DNA of 64,000 nt from Spartobacteria bacterium (GCA_021324395.1 JAJPJG010000031.1:149933-213932), one strand, 5' to 3'. Positions 46,341 through 55,830 are shown, counted from the first letter of the stretch. Numbers and translations: made by a program. Notes: generated by a model from the letters alone, not told the origin.

Positions 46341-47071
46341 TATTTCACCGCCGCCCAGACGCGATGCACGTCGTCGTGGTCTTCGAGCGATTGCAAAAAC
46401 TCGCCGACTTCCGCGCGATCGGCTTCGCCGAGATCGGGAAAATTTTTCGGCACGTAACCGAGTTCGCTCGTCACGACGGTCCAGCCGTTTTCCGCGAGCC
46501 ATTTTGAAACCGCAGCCGTCGCCGTGCGCTCGGTCAGGAAACGCGCCCCGGAGTGATCGGCGGGAATGTCGTCGTTTTGCTCGTGCGTGAGCGGCTCGAC
46601 TTCGTTCGCGCCCGCCTCGATCGCGGCGGCCTCGATGTCGACGTTCGCGTCGGCGTGATGCGCCTCGACGATTCCGACGTGGTCGAAGAGGAACTTGTTA
46701 CTGCCGGGCGAACCGAGCTGGCCTTTTTTGAAAAGCACGCGAAGTTCCGGCGCGGTGCGGTTGTTATTGTCCGTTAATACTTCGACGATCACCGGCACTT
46801 TGTGCGGCGCGTAGCCCTCGAAAACCACGTGCTCCATCACGAGCTTCTCGTCGCCGATGCCCGCGCCTTTTTTAATCGCGCGCTCGATCGCGTCGCGGCT
46901 CACGCTGGCCTTGCGCGCTTTTTCCATGGCGGCAAAAAGGCGCGCGTTGGCCGCGGGATCCGGTCCGCCGAGTTTTGCGGCGACCATGATTTCCTTCACG
47001 AGTTTGCCGACCATCTGGCCTTTTTTCAGGCCGGCGACTTCACGTTTTGCTTGGAGCCATTGACGTCCCAT
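46340..47071 (-). CDS. YebC/PmpR (TACO1) family regulatory protein
   Basis: A 243-residue three-domain protein. The start MGRQWLQAKREVAGLKKGQ differs a little from the usual MAGHSKWANIKHRK, but GGPDPAANARL, AIERAIKKGAG, EGYAPHKVPVIVEVLTDNNNRT (read as YAPHKVPVIVE) and the acidic end are standard. Family members act as transcription regulators or relieve ribosome stalling at proline-rich sequences. The start is next to a dispersed inverted repeat. Confidence 0.93.
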   Translation of the reverse strand: MGRQWLQAKREVAGLKKGQMVGKLVKEIMVAAKLGGPDPAANARLFAAMEKARKASVSRDAIERAIKKGAGIGDEKLVMEHVVFEGYAPHKVPVIVEVLTDNNNRTAPELRVLFKKGQLGSPGSNKFLFDHVGIVEAHHADANVDIEAAAIEAGANEVEPLTHEQNDDIPADHSGARFLTERTATAAVSKWLAENGWTVVTSELGYVPKNFPDLGEADRAEVGEFLQSLEDHDDVHRVWAAVK

Positions 47072-47074
47072 GGG

Positions 47075-47173
47075 AATTGCAGATTGAAGATTTCAGATGG
47101 CAGATTTTTTCCTGCCGCGTTTGTGCGCGACCTCTTTTTCAATCGGAAATCTGCAATCTGCAATCTGCAATTT
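47075..47173. repeat. Dispersed inverted repeat, copy 2
   Basis: AATTGCAGATTG near 47075 pairs with the run of CAATCTGCAAT copies ending at 47173 (the word AATCTGC occurs three times there). It fills the gap between yebC (minus) and a nucleotide-sugar epimerase (plus), and shares words with the repeat at 41189-41258. Confidence 0.6.
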
Positions 47174-47222
47174 GTGTTTCTTGCCGTTGCGCGACAGGCA
47201 TCGCTTCCGTTAGCCTGCGCCG

Positions 47223-48173
47223 ATGAAAGTTTTGGTCACCGGCGGCGCCGGATTTATCGGCTCGCATTTCGTCGAGAAGCTGCTCGCCCACGGGCATGAA
47301 GTCGCAGTCGTCGACGAGTTCAACGATTTCTACGATCCGCAAATCAAGCGCGCGAACCTAGCCGGCGTGCGCGGCCAGTTCGAGCTGCACGAGGCGGATA
47401 TCCGCGACGAGGCTGCGGTCAATCGCATCGTGAAAAACGGCGGCTTCGATACGATCGTGAATCTCGCGGCGCGCGCGGGTGTGCGGCCTTCGATCAAGGA
47501 GCCGCGGCTTTACATCGAGACGAACATCATCGGCACTTACAACCTGCTCGAAGCGGCGCGGCAGGCGGGCATCGGCCGATTCATCTGCGCGTCGAGCTCG
47601 TCGGTTTACGGCGTTTTAAAAACGGTGCCGTTCCGCGAAGACATGGCGCTGACGGCGACGATCTCGCCTTACGCCGCGACGAAGCTCGCCGGCGAACAGA
47701 TTTGCTCGAACTACTCGCACCTTTACGGAATGCGCACCATCAACCTGCGCTTCTTCACGGTTTACGGTCCGCGCCAGCGCCCCGATCTCGCGATTCACAA
47801 ATTCACAAAGTTCATCAACGAGGGAAAACAGATCGACCAATACGGCGACGGCTCCACAAGGCGCGACTACACTTACATCGACGACATCGTGCAGGGGATG
47901 ATGGCGTGCCTGAGCTACGAAGGCGAATTGTGCGATGTGTTTAACCTCGGTGAAAGCCAGACGACGACGCTGAGCGAGTTGATCGAGCAGATCGAGCAGG
48001 CGCTCGGAAAGAAGGCGCAGATCAATCGCATGCCCGAGCAGCCAGGCGATGTGCCGCTGACTTACGCGGATATTTCCAAGGCGAAAGAACTGCTCGGCTA
48101 CAATCCGACCACGAAAATCAAAGACGGCATCCCGAAATTCGTCGAGTGGTATCAGGACTACGCGAAGAAATAG
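47223..48173 (+). CDS. UDP-glucuronate 4-epimerase-like NAD-dependent epimerase
   Basis: A 316-residue extended SDR enzyme. The NAD site TGGAGFIGSH is at residues 6-15, the Ser/Tyr/Lys catalytic set lies in CASSSSVYG and SPYAATK, and LRFFTVYGPRQRPD with GDGSTRRDYTYIDDIV follows. LAARAGVRPSI is typical of UDP-glucuronate/galacturonate epimerases. It would supply UDP-galacturonate or a similar sugar for envelope glycans. The following FHA-kinase/LRR gene is convergent, 3 bp away. Confidence 0.88.
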   Translation: MKVLVTGGAGFIGSHFVEKLLAHGHEVAVVDEFNDFYDPQIKRANLAGVRGQFELHEADIRDEAAVNRIVKNGGFDTIVNLAARAGVRPSIKEPRLYIETNIIGTYNLLEAARQAGIGRFICASSSSVYGVLKTVPFREDMALTATISPYAATKLAGEQICSNYSHLYGMRTINLRFFTVYGPRQRPDLAIHKFTKFINEGKQIDQYGDGSTRRDYTYIDDIVQGMMACLSYEGELCDVFNLGESQTTTLSELIEQIEQALGKKAQINRMPEQPGDVPLTYADISKAKELLGYNPTTKIKDGIPKFVEWYQDYAKK

Positions 48174-48176
48174 CGG

Positions 48177-49064
48177 TTACTTTTTCTTTGCATCGTATTC
48201 CTTCCAGAAGTCCGCTGCCGAACGGTCGTCGAGTCGCTTTATGTTTGGAAGCCGCCGCAGGAACTCGATGTCCGTGGCTCCGGCAGGGATGGTGAGTTCC
48301 TCGAGACCTTGAATCTCGGCGATGGGGTGAAGATCGGTGACTCCGGTTTCGGCAAGATGCAGCCCTTTGATGGTCATTCCACGGAGCGGAGTGATGTCGG
48401 TGACGCCGGTGTCGTTCAAGTGGAGTTCCTCGTAAGGGCCTTTGCCCCGGAGGACGCGCAGATCGGTAAAAGCTTTGTTGCCTGACACGTCGAGCGACCC
48501 CTTGAGCGGCCAGGTCGCCAGCACGCTGAAGTCCTTCGCTGGTATGATCCTCAAGTTCGCGGAACCAATTGGCTGGCCGCGCAAAGGCGAGAGATCCGAT
48601 ACCGAGGTTAGGTAGAGGTGGATATTCTCAAGGCGCATTCCAGCCAGTGGAGAGATATCGGAAAGCCGCCGCGAGACGCCGGTGACAAGCGTCTTCAACG
48701 GCATTCCCGCGAGTGGACGCAGGTCAGACACCCTGTTCCCCAAACCGAGCGTCACGAGGGGCATGCCGCGCAAGGCATCAATGTTTGCCACTCCATCCGG
48801 CAAATCGAGGTCCTTGAGAGGCACGCCTTTCAAAGGAGAGATGTCGGTGACTGAACTAAAGCGCAAAGCGAGCTTCTCCAGCTTCATGCCTTTGAGTGCG
48901 GAAAGATCCGTGATGCGGGTGTCCATAAGATTGAGATCGCGGAGCGGCATGTCTTTCAGCGCGGCAATGTCCGTGACCTTCGATCCCCGACAAGTCAACG
49001 TCGTGAGTTTCAAGCCGTGCAACGGAGCCAGATCGGTTACGAGTGTATAACCGACATCGAGCAC
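48177..49064 (-). CDS. Leucine-rich repeat part of a frameshifted kinase gene
   Basis: A 295-residue frame consisting of about eleven leucine-rich repeats of 21-24 residues (DISPLKGVPLKDLDL, VSDLRPLAGMPLKTL, VTDITPLRGMTIKGLHL), ending in FWKEYDAKKK. It has no convincing ribosome binding site at its first ATG. The repeat pattern continues upstream of that ATG, in the same frame, to about 49122, where it meets the last repeat (ITDISFLRGMPVKEL) of the FHA kinase in a different frame. So this is the C-terminal ligand-binding-like part of that kinase rather than an independent gene. Confidence 0.8.
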   Translation of the reverse strand: MLDVGYTLVTDLAPLHGLKLTTLTCRGSKVTDIAALKDMPLRDLNLMDTRITDLSALKGMKLEKLALRFSSVTDISPLKGVPLKDLDLPDGVANIDALRGMPLVTLGLGNRVSDLRPLAGMPLKTLVTGVSRRLSDISPLAGMRLENIHLYLTSVSDLSPLRGQPIGSANLRIIPAKDFSVLATWPLKGSLDVSGNKAFTDLRVLRGKGPYEELHLNDTGVTDITPLRGMTIKGLHLAETGVTDLHPIAEIQGLEELTIPAGATDIEFLRRLPNIKRLDDRSAADFWKEYDAKKK

Positions 49065-49081
49065 TTGCAGCGGCAGTTCTT

Positions 49082-51187
49082 TCAGGGGAGCCAGGTCGCT
49101 GATGTCATTGTAGGCGATGTTAACTCCTTGACCGGCATTCCCCGCAGAAATGAAATGTCAGTGATGTTGCGACGTGAGAGATTGAGTTTGAAAAGCCCGT
49201 CCTCATCAAGTGTCAGCATGCGGTTGTCAAAAGAGGGGACAGCTTTTTTCACCACAAGACGCCAGGTCGCTTCGAGCGCACGGTGATCGTGGCCGACTCC
49301 GGCGATGATCGTGACGGCTTCGGCGGCGCGGTTTTCTTTTCGCATCACGGCACCGAGCTTGTTGCGGCTCGCCTCGCTGGGCTCCTGGCCTTCTCCATCC
49401 GCGCGGAGAATCTCTTCGCACAGCTTGAGATTTTCCTTCGCAAACGCGTGCGCCGGATTTCGCTGCAACGCTTCCTGATAAGCGTCGCGCGCTTCGCCGA
49501 TGCGGAAAAGCGATTCGAGGATGTTGCCTTTCACGAACCAGTAATCCGCGTTCTCGGGATTGAGCGCGGAGGCGTAGGAAATTTTGTCGAGCGCATCGGT
49601 GAACTGTTGCTTGTCCACCAAGGCATTCGCCTGCGCGAAAAATGTCGGCGCGGTGCCGCGAAGTTTTTCCAGCGATTCCACCGCGCGCTTTTCGTTCGCG
49701 ACCGCGAGCCGTTCGCTTTTCGTGAGGCTGACGATGAACCATCCCGCCAAAGCCGTAATCACGATCCATGCGGCGAAACCTGTCGCGAAAATGCCTTTGT
49801 TTCTGCCGATCAACAGCGTGATTTGTTTTGCAAAACCGGCCTGCTCTGCCTTCGTCGCAAAACCGCCGAGATAAGCATCGAGGTCGGTTTTTAACTCGTT
49901 GGCATTTAGATAACGGTTTGCTTGTTCCGCGGAGAGCGCCTTCATCGCAATCGCCGAAAGTGCGCTGGGAATGCGCCGGCCCGGACAGTGCGGCAGCGGA
50001 ATTTCGCCTTTCGGATATTTCGCGGGCGGCGAGTTGTAGCTCGTCGGCGCGGAGATGTGATGGCTGCGCACGCGATCCATGATTTCATCGAGTGTCTCGC
50101 CGGTGACCGGCGGCTGCAGCGTGAGGATGTGGTAAAGGATCGCGCCGATCGCATACACGTCCGTGCGAGCATCGATCTTTTCGATTTCGCCATTGGCCTG
50201 CTCGGGCGCCATATATTGCGGCGTGCCCATGACGGAGCCGGCCATCGTGCAGGCGCTCTCATCTTCCTGTTTCACCGATTGCACGATGGAGCGCGTGAAG
50301 TCCGCGGCGTCCGGCCTTTCCTTCCGACCGATCACTTTCGCCAGTCCCCAATCCATCACCAGCACCTCGCCGAAATCACCGATCATCACATTCTCAGGTT
50401 TGAGGTCGCGATGGATCACGCCCTTGGAATTCGCAAACGCCACCGCGTCGCATACGCGCAGCAGAATGACCAGCAACTGCCGCAGCGGAAATTTAGCGAT
50501 CGTCTCCGCGTCGCCGTCGGTGATCTTTGCGAGCACTTCCTTGAGCGTAAAGCCCTTCACGAATTTCATCGTGTAAAAAGGCTGATCCTGCTCATTGAGG
50601 CCAAGTTCGTGAATCGGCACGATGTTCGGGTGCTCAAGCTGGCCGGTGATCTGCGCCTCCTCGATGAAGCGCATCACGTCATCGCGCGCATTGTGGTCGA
50701 GCATCACCTTCATCGCCACCGTGCGACGGATCATTTTTTCCCGCGCATCCAAAATTGCGCCCATGCCGCCCTGCGCCACGATCTTTCCAATTTCGTATTT
50801 GCGCCCCGGCGCGAGTTCGGTCGGCAACATTCTGTGCAGCTCTGCGGTCACGGGAGGCAGCGAATAATCCGCAGCATTCGCATCAGTCAACGCGCGGAGT
50901 TCTAGCGTCACATCGCCGAGCATGATTTTTTGTGTGGGAAAAATTTTCGTCATCACGGAGATGCGCTCGCCGCCGATGCGCGTGCCGTTCGAGCTGCCGA
51001 GATCTTCAATGAACCATTCGTCGTAGTTGACGGTCAGGCGCGCGTGGCGGCGCGAGACGAGATTCGCTTCCACGACGATATCTGCAGGAGCCTCGCGCCC
51101 GATGATGTATTCGCCAGGCACCAACTCGTGCCGCGCGATCTCCGCATCATCGCGTCGCACGGTTACTTCCGTTCGGTGAACCAGCAT
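49082..51187 (-). CDS. FHA-domain Ser/Thr protein kinase with TM and TPRs; C-terminus shifted out of frame
   Basis: A 701-residue frame. FHA domain at about residues 20-95 (IIGREAPADIVVEANLVSRRHA, seen as NLVSRRHA and DLGSSNGTRIG). Kinase domain at about 130-400: VAQGGMGAILDARE, VAMKVML, HRDLKPENV with catalytic D261, MDWGLAKV in place of DFG, and YMAPEQANG. A membrane helix follows (GFAAWIVITALAGWFIV), then TPR-like helices. The last repeat reads into a stop at 49082 after losing one base near 49119-49124; restoring it joins the LRR frame and gives about 1003 residues. An FHA-regulated membrane kinase with LRR sensor is likely. Confidence 0.88.
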   Translation of the reverse strand: MLVHRTEVTVRRDDAEIARHELVPGEYIIGREAPADIVVEANLVSRRHARLTVNYDEWFIEDLGSSNGTRIGGERISVMTKIFPTQKIMLGDVTLELRALTDANAADYSLPPVTAELHRMLPTELAPGRKYEIGKIVAQGGMGAILDAREKMIRRTVAMKVMLDHNARDDVMRFIEEAQITGQLEHPNIVPIHELGLNEQDQPFYTMKFVKGFTLKEVLAKITDGDAETIAKFPLRQLLVILLRVCDAVAFANSKGVIHRDLKPENVMIGDFGEVLVMDWGLAKVIGRKERPDAADFTRSIVQSVKQEDESACTMAGSVMGTPQYMAPEQANGEIEKIDARTDVYAIGAILYHILTLQPPVTGETLDEIMDRVRSHHISAPTSYNSPPAKYPKGEIPLPHCPGRRIPSALSAIAMKALSAEQANRYLNANELKTDLDAYLGGFATKAEQAGFAKQITLLIGRNKGIFATGFAAWIVITALAGWFIVSLTKSERLAVANEKRAVESLEKLRGTAPTFFAQANALVDKQQFTDALDKISYASALNPENADYWFVKGNILESLFRIGEARDAYQEALQRNPAHAFAKENLKLCEEILRADGEGQEPSEASRNKLGAVMRKENRAAEAVTIIAGVGHDHRALEATWRLVVKKAVPSFDNRMLTLDEDGLFKLNLSRRNITDISFLRGMPVKELTSPTMTSATWLP

Positions 51188-51328
51188 GCCGCCATTCCCT
51201 GACAGCCGTGATATTGTGAGTCGAGTTTAAAAATTCGTCTTTGGCTATGAGCCAGTTCCGCCGATGATGCGAGCCATGCCACCCGATCAACCCCGCAATG
51301 CCGTAAAGTTTTTGGATCACGCAAAGCG

Positions 51329-52474
51329 ATGAACTTCAGCGAGCGCACCGGCCGGAAAAAAAGTCAGAGCGATTCCGCTGGCTCTGTAGTGGAGCTTTTG
51401 CAATCGCTCGTGCGCATCCCAAGCGTCAATCCTGACGGCAATCCGGGCACCGAGAAGATCGGCGAAAAAGCGTGCGCGGAATTTGTCGGCGCGTTTTTGG
51501 AAAGAAGCGGCGCGCGTGTCGAATTTCAAAACGTGATGCCCGACCGGCCGAACGTCATCGGAAAATTTCCGACGAACGCCGCAGGCAAGCCGCGCCTCAT
51601 TTTCGCGCCGCATACCGATACGGTCAGCATTGTCGGCATGACGATCGCACCATTCGATGCAGAGCTTCGCGACGGGAAAATTTTTGGCCGCGGCGCGGCG
51701 GACACAAAAGGCCCGATGGCTGCGATGCTTTGGGCACTGTGGGAAATGCGTGAGGAAATCCCGAAGCTGTCGCACGAGATTTGGTTCGCCGGACTCGCGG
51801 GCGAAGAAGCCGGACAGCATGGTGCGAAAGCGTTCGTCGCCGCACATCGCGCCGATTTCGCGCTCATCGGCGAGCCAACGAGTTGCGATATCGTTTATAC
51901 GCACAAAGGTGCGGTCTGGCTCACGCTGCACACTCGCGGCGTTGCGGTTCACGCGTCCACGCCCGATTGCGGCGAAAACGCGATTTACAAAATGAACGAC
52001 GCGATCCGCTGGTTGCGCGAAGATTTGGCGCCGGAATTGGCGCGACTGAACGACCGCGTGCTTGGCGCGCCGACGATCAATGTCGGCACGATTTCCGGCG
52101 GCAGCAAAACGAACATCGTCCCGGATTTTTGCGAAGCGACTGTGGACATCCGCACGATTCCGTCGCAGGACACGCAAAAGCTCATTGACCAAATCCGCAC
52201 GCATATGAGCTACGCCGAGGTGAGCGCAATTTATTCGCATCCGCTCCGCACCGATGCGTCGCATCCGCTCATTCACGCGCTCGAAAAGAGCGGCGGCAAA
52301 TGCACTGGCGCGCCGTGGTTTTGCGATGCCGCGATTTTTGCCGAGGCCGGAATTCCCGCGGTCGCCGCCGGACCGGGCTCAATCGCCCAGGCGCACACGA
52401 ACGACGAATGGATCGCGATTGACGAGCTGCGCCGAGGCGTGGATTTTTACCGCTCTTTTTTGTCGAACTTATGA
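51329..52474 (+). CDS. M20 family metallopeptidase (ArgE/DapE-like deacylase)
   Basis: A 381-residue zinc amidohydrolase. FAPHTDTVS, FGRGAADTKGPMAAM and LAGEEAGQHGAKAF carry the metal ligands and the catalytic Glu; IGEPTSCDIVYTHKG and HASTPDCGENAI begin the dimerisation domain; GPGSIAQAHTNDEW closes the site. Substrates in the family are N-acetylornithine, succinyl-diaminopimelate or a lysine-pathway intermediate, which cannot be told apart here. Its stop overlaps the proS start by 4 bp (ATGA). Confidence 0.86.
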   Translation: MNFSERTGRKKSQSDSAGSVVELLQSLVRIPSVNPDGNPGTEKIGEKACAEFVGAFLERSGARVEFQNVMPDRPNVIGKFPTNAAGKPRLIFAPHTDTVSIVGMTIAPFDAELRDGKIFGRGAADTKGPMAAMLWALWEMREEIPKLSHEIWFAGLAGEEAGQHGAKAFVAAHRADFALIGEPTSCDIVYTHKGAVWLTLHTRGVAVHASTPDCGENAIYKMNDAIRWLREDLAPELARLNDRVLGAPTINVGTISGGSKTNIVPDFCEATVDIRTIPSQDTQKLIDQIRTHMSYAEVSAIYSHPLRTDASHPLIHALEKSGGKCTGAPWFCDAAIFAEAGIPAVAAGPGSIAQAHTNDEWIAIDELRRGVDFYRSFLSNL

Positions 52475-54000
52475 GCGAAACCAAAACCGCAATCACGCCG
52501 ACCCGCGCGCAGGATTTTCCCGAGTGGTATCAGCAGGTCGTGCGCGCCGCCGATCTCGCGGAGAATTCCGACGTGCGCGGCTGCATGGTTATCAAGCCGT
52601 GGGGCTATGGCATTTGGGAAAATATGCAGCGCGGGCTGGACCGTTTTTTTAAAGAAACAGGGCATAGAAACGCTTATTTTCCGTTGTTGATCCCTTTGTC
52701 GTATCTCGAAAAAGAGGCGGCGCACGTCGAAGGTTTTGCAAAGGAATGCGCGGTCGTCACGCATCACCGACTCGAAGTGGGCGCGGATGGAAAAATGCGG
52801 CCCGCTCCCGCTGCGCAGCTCGCCGAGCCGCTCGTGGTGCGGCCGACGAGCGAGACGATCATCGGCGCGACTTACGCGAAATGGGTGCAGTCGTATCGCG
52901 ACCTGCCGATTTTGATCAATCAATGGGCTAATGTTTTCCGCTGGGAAATGCGTCCGCGCGTTTTTTTGCGCACGGCGGAATTTCTTTGGCAGGAAGGCCA
53001 CACGGCGCATGAGACCGAGGCCGAGGCCCTCGAGGAGACGCAGAAAATGCTCGGTGTTTATGAAAAATTCGCGCGCGAATTTTTAGCGTTGCCGGTTTTT
53101 ACCGGCGAAAAAACCGAGAGCGAACGGTTTCCCGGCGCTATAAAAACATTGTGTATCGAAGCGATGGTGCAGGACCGCAAGGCCATCCAGGCGGGCACGT
53201 CGCATTTCCTCGGCCAGAATTTCGCGAAAGCCAGCGGCATTCAGTTTTTGTCGCGCGAAAACAAAATGGAATTCGCGTGGACGACGAGCTGGGGCGTGAG
53301 CACACGCCTGATCGGCGCGGCGATTATGATGCACGCAGACGACGACGGAATGATCGTTCCGCCGCGCATCGCGCCGACGCATGTAGTGATTTTGCCCGTG
53401 ACGCCGAAGCCGGAGACGCGCGAGCCGGTGCTTGCCGCTGCGGAAAAACTCGCGACTGAATTGCGTGCGCAAAAATTCCACGGCGCAGCAGTGGAGGTCG
53501 AAATCGACAAACGAGATATCGGCGGCGGGGTGAAAAACTGGGAATGGATTAAAAAAGGCGTGCCGGTGCGAATTGAAATTGGTCCGCGCGATTTGGAAAA
53601 AAATTCCGTCGCACTCAGTCGTCGCGATCAAGGCGTGAAAGAAAAGCAATTCGTGCCGGTATCCGACGTCGCGCCGCAAATCGTCGAAACGCTGCAATCA
53701 ATCCAGGACAATCTTTTCTCGCGCGCGCTGGCGTTGCGCGAAGCGCACACGCGCGACATCGCTACGCGCGAGGAGTTTTACAATTTTTTTACACCGCAAA
53801 ACAACAGCAAGCCGGAAATCCACGGCGGCTTCGCTCGCTCGCACTGGTGCGGCTCGGCCGATTGCGAAGCGAAAATCAAAGAGGATCTGAAGGTCACGAT
53901 CCGCTGCATCCCATTCGACGCGCCTGAGGAACACGGAACGTGCGTATGCGGCTGCGGACGCGCGAGCAAGCGGCGCGTGCTTTGGGCGAAGTCGTATTGA
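52471..54000 (+). CDS. proS: Prolyl-tRNA synthetase, eukaryote/archaeal-like type
   Basis: A 509-residue class II synthetase charging tRNA-Pro. It has the short layout without the editing insertion of E. coli ProRS: VIKPWGYGIWENMQ, FPLLIPLSYLEKEAAHVEGF, VRPTSETIIGATYAKW, FRWEMRPRVFLRTAEFLWQEGHTAH and, at the C-terminus, a zinc-type domain with CGSADCEAKIK, CVCGCGRASK and a terminal Tyr. These C-terminal cysteines and final Tyr define the eukaryote/archaeal-like group found in some bacteria. It overlaps the M20 gene by 4 bp. Confidence 0.95.
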   Translation: MSETKTAITPTRAQDFPEWYQQVVRAADLAENSDVRGCMVIKPWGYGIWENMQRGLDRFFKETGHRNAYFPLLIPLSYLEKEAAHVEGFAKECAVVTHHRLEVGADGKMRPAPAAQLAEPLVVRPTSETIIGATYAKWVQSYRDLPILINQWANVFRWEMRPRVFLRTAEFLWQEGHTAHETEAEALEETQKMLGVYEKFAREFLALPVFTGEKTESERFPGAIKTLCIEAMVQDRKAIQAGTSHFLGQNFAKASGIQFLSRENKMEFAWTTSWGVSTRLIGAAIMMHADDDGMIVPPRIAPTHVVILPVTPKPETREPVLAAAEKLATELRAQKFHGAAVEVEIDKRDIGGGVKNWEWIKKGVPVRIEIGPRDLEKNSVALSRRDQGVKEKQFVPVSDVAPQIVETLQSIQDNLFSRALALREAHTRDIATREEFYNFFTPQNNSKPEIHGGFARSHWCGSADCEAKIKEDLKVTIRCIPFDAPEEHGTCVCGCGRASKRRVLWAKSY

Positions 54001-54014
54001 AGAAAGAAACGCCA

Positions 54015-54287
54015 ATGACGCGACAGGAAATTCTCGATTTGTATTTCATGGACGCACGCGCGAAGGCGATCGATCTCGCGGCTTTTCTCGACCGAGTCGA
54101 GCGCGCGGACGGGCCGGCGGATTTTCGCCTCGATGCGTTGCGCACGGCTTTGGACGAGTTGCAAAAAAACGGCCCGGAACGCGCGCGCCGCGTCCTGCTC
54201 GCGTTTAGCGACCCGACGACGGAACCGATTGCCAAAGCGCCGGGAAAAGGCGCGTGCGGTGCGTTCAATCCGCAGCCATCGACTTAG
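54015..54287 (+). CDS. Small helical protein beside the TatD-like gene
   Basis: A 90-residue soluble protein from the ATG at 54015, with AAGAAAGAAA upstream. MTRQEILDLYFMDARAKAIDLAAFLDR and LDALRTALDEL suggest three helices, followed by a Pro-rich tail. I do not know a named family. It is 2 bp from the TatD-like gene and 14 bp from proS. From memory, small proteins with a DLYFMDAR-like start occur next to EboB-type TatD hydrolases, so a shared role is likely but unproven. Confidence 0.65.
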   Translation: MTRQEILDLYFMDARAKAIDLAAFLDRVERADGPADFRLDALRTALDELQKNGPERARRVLLAFSDPTTEPIAKAPGKGACGAFNPQPST

Positions 54288-54289
54288 AC

Positions 54290-55090
54290 ATGCGTTACAT
54301 CGAACCGCACGCGCACATGGTGAGCCGGGTGACCGACGATTACGTTGCGATGGTCACAGCGGGGTGCGCCGCCGTGTGCGAACCAGCGTTTTGGGCCGGG
54401 TTTGATCGCAGCAGCGCGCAGGGATTTTTCGACTATTTCTCGCAGCTCACCGAGCACGAGCCGAAGCGCGCGGCGAAGTTTGGGCTGCCGCATTTCACCT
54501 GGCTTTGTATCAATCCGAAGGAAGCCGAGGACGTCGCGCTCGCGGACGATGTGATCGCGCTGATCCCGCAGTTTTTAACAAAAGCAAACGTCCTCGGAAT
54601 CGGCGAAATCGGTCTTAACAAAAACACGCGAAACGAACTCGCGGTTTTGGAAAAGCACATCGCGCTAGCCGTCGAGCATGACCAGCTCATTCTCGTTCAC
54701 ACACCGCATCTCGAGGACAAGCTGAAAGGCACGCGGCTAATCGTCGATTTGCTCAAGGGCCATTCCGGCGTGAAGCCGGGGCGCGTGATCATCGATCATG
54801 TCGAAGAACACACCGTCGAGATTGTGTTAAACGCCGGATTTTGGGCGGGCGTCACGCTTTATCCGGAATCGAAGTGCACGCCGGCGCGCGCGATCGATAT
54901 CTTCGAGAATTTCGGACGCGAAAACATCTGGCTCAATTGCGCGTGCGACTGGGGCGTGAGCGATCCGCTCGCCGTGCCGAAAACCGCGTTGGAAATGCGC
55001 AAGCGCGGGCATTCCGCGGAGACGATCGACGCGCTAATTTATCAAAATCCGCTGCGGTTTTTGTCGCAGTGCGCGAAGTTTAAACTGTAG
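54290..55090 (+). CDS. TatD-family metal-dependent hydrolase (EboB-like)
   Basis: A 266-residue TIM-barrel amidohydrolase starting at the ATG at 54290. The metal site shows YIEPHAHM (HxH), GIGEIGLN, VHTPH, VIIDHVEEHT and NCACDWGVSDP. The stretches SRVTDDYVAMVTAG, EPAFWAGFD and DPLAVPKTALEM are closer to the EboB branch of the family than to TatD or YcfH nucleases. In the ebo gene clusters it works with a UbiA-type prenyltransferase and other enzymes on an unknown lipid or glycoside; those partners are not in the window. Confidence 0.78.
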   Translation: MRYIEPHAHMVSRVTDDYVAMVTAGCAAVCEPAFWAGFDRSSAQGFFDYFSQLTEHEPKRAAKFGLPHFTWLCINPKEAEDVALADDVIALIPQFLTKANVLGIGEIGLNKNTRNELAVLEKHIALAVEHDQLILVHTPHLEDKLKGTRLIVDLLKGHSGVKPGRVIIDHVEEHTVEIVLNAGFWAGVTLYPESKCTPARAIDIFENFGRENIWLNCACDWGVSDPLAVPKTALEMRKRGHSAETIDALIYQNPLRFLSQCAKFKL

Positions 55091-55121
55091 CCATGGCTCG
55101 CGTTGGCACCGTCCCTGCTCA

Positions 55122-55772
55122 ATGACAGGGATGAAGATACTGTTTTCCCTCATTCTCGCCGCCGGACTCGCCAACTGCGCGTTGGCCGTCGAGACCCCGC
55201 TCGAAGTGCTCGAGGAGATCAACCTCGCGCGCACTTGCCCGAAACAATACGCGCAACTGCTGTCCGAGCGCATGGTTAGCGCGCGCAGTCCGGAAACGCG
55301 CCGCTGCGTCACCGAGGCGGTTGCATTTTTGAATAAGCAAAAGCCGCTGCCGCCTCTGGAGTTTTCCGATGGGCTGATGCTGGGCGCGCAGTTGCACGTG
55401 AGCGATCAAGGCTCGCGCGGCACGATGGGACACGCGGGCAGCGACCACAGCCGTCCGTGGGATCGGATGGCGAAATTCGGTCACTGGACCGGAAGCGCCG
55501 GCGAGAATATTTCCTACGGCTATTCCGATGCCAAAAAAATCGTCGCGACATTGATCGTCGACGAAGGCGTGCCGGGCCGTGGACATCGCAAAAACATCTT
55601 CAGCGCGAACTTCGGCGTCGCCGGTGTCGCGTGCGGAAAACATGCGCGCTTCGGCTCGATGTGCGTGATCGATTTTGCCGGCGGCTTTGCGCAGCAGGGC
55701 GAGACGAAGCTCGCGTCGAACTCTGGCGACGTGCGGAACTGGTCGTCATTCGACACGTTGCGCCCGCGCTGA
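55122..55772 (+). CDS. Secreted CAP-superfamily protein
   Basis: A 216-residue precursor; a start at 55131 is also possible and gives the same signal peptide (KILFSLILAAGLANCALA). The CAP/SCP fold covers the mature chain: EINLARTCPKQYAQLL, HVSDQGSRGTMGHAGSDHSRPWDRM, GENISYGY, DEGVPGRGHRKNIF and a Cys pair near the end. The paired His residues and Glu of the CAP cavity are present. Bacterial members are extracellular and of unclear activity. It is 31 bp after the TatD-like gene. Confidence 0.82.
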   Translation: MTGMKILFSLILAAGLANCALAVETPLEVLEEINLARTCPKQYAQLLSERMVSARSPETRRCVTEAVAFLNKQKPLPPLEFSDGLMLGAQLHVSDQGSRGTMGHAGSDHSRPWDRMAKFGHWTGSAGENISYGYSDAKKIVATLIVDEGVPGRGHRKNIFSANFGVAGVACGKHARFGSMCVIDFAGGFAQQGETKLASNSGDVRNWSSFDTLRPR

Positions 55773-55830
55773 AAATCGGCTGGATTTCTGCCGCGGATGT
55801 GGTAAAACTCACGAGCGTTTTTCCCCTGTC

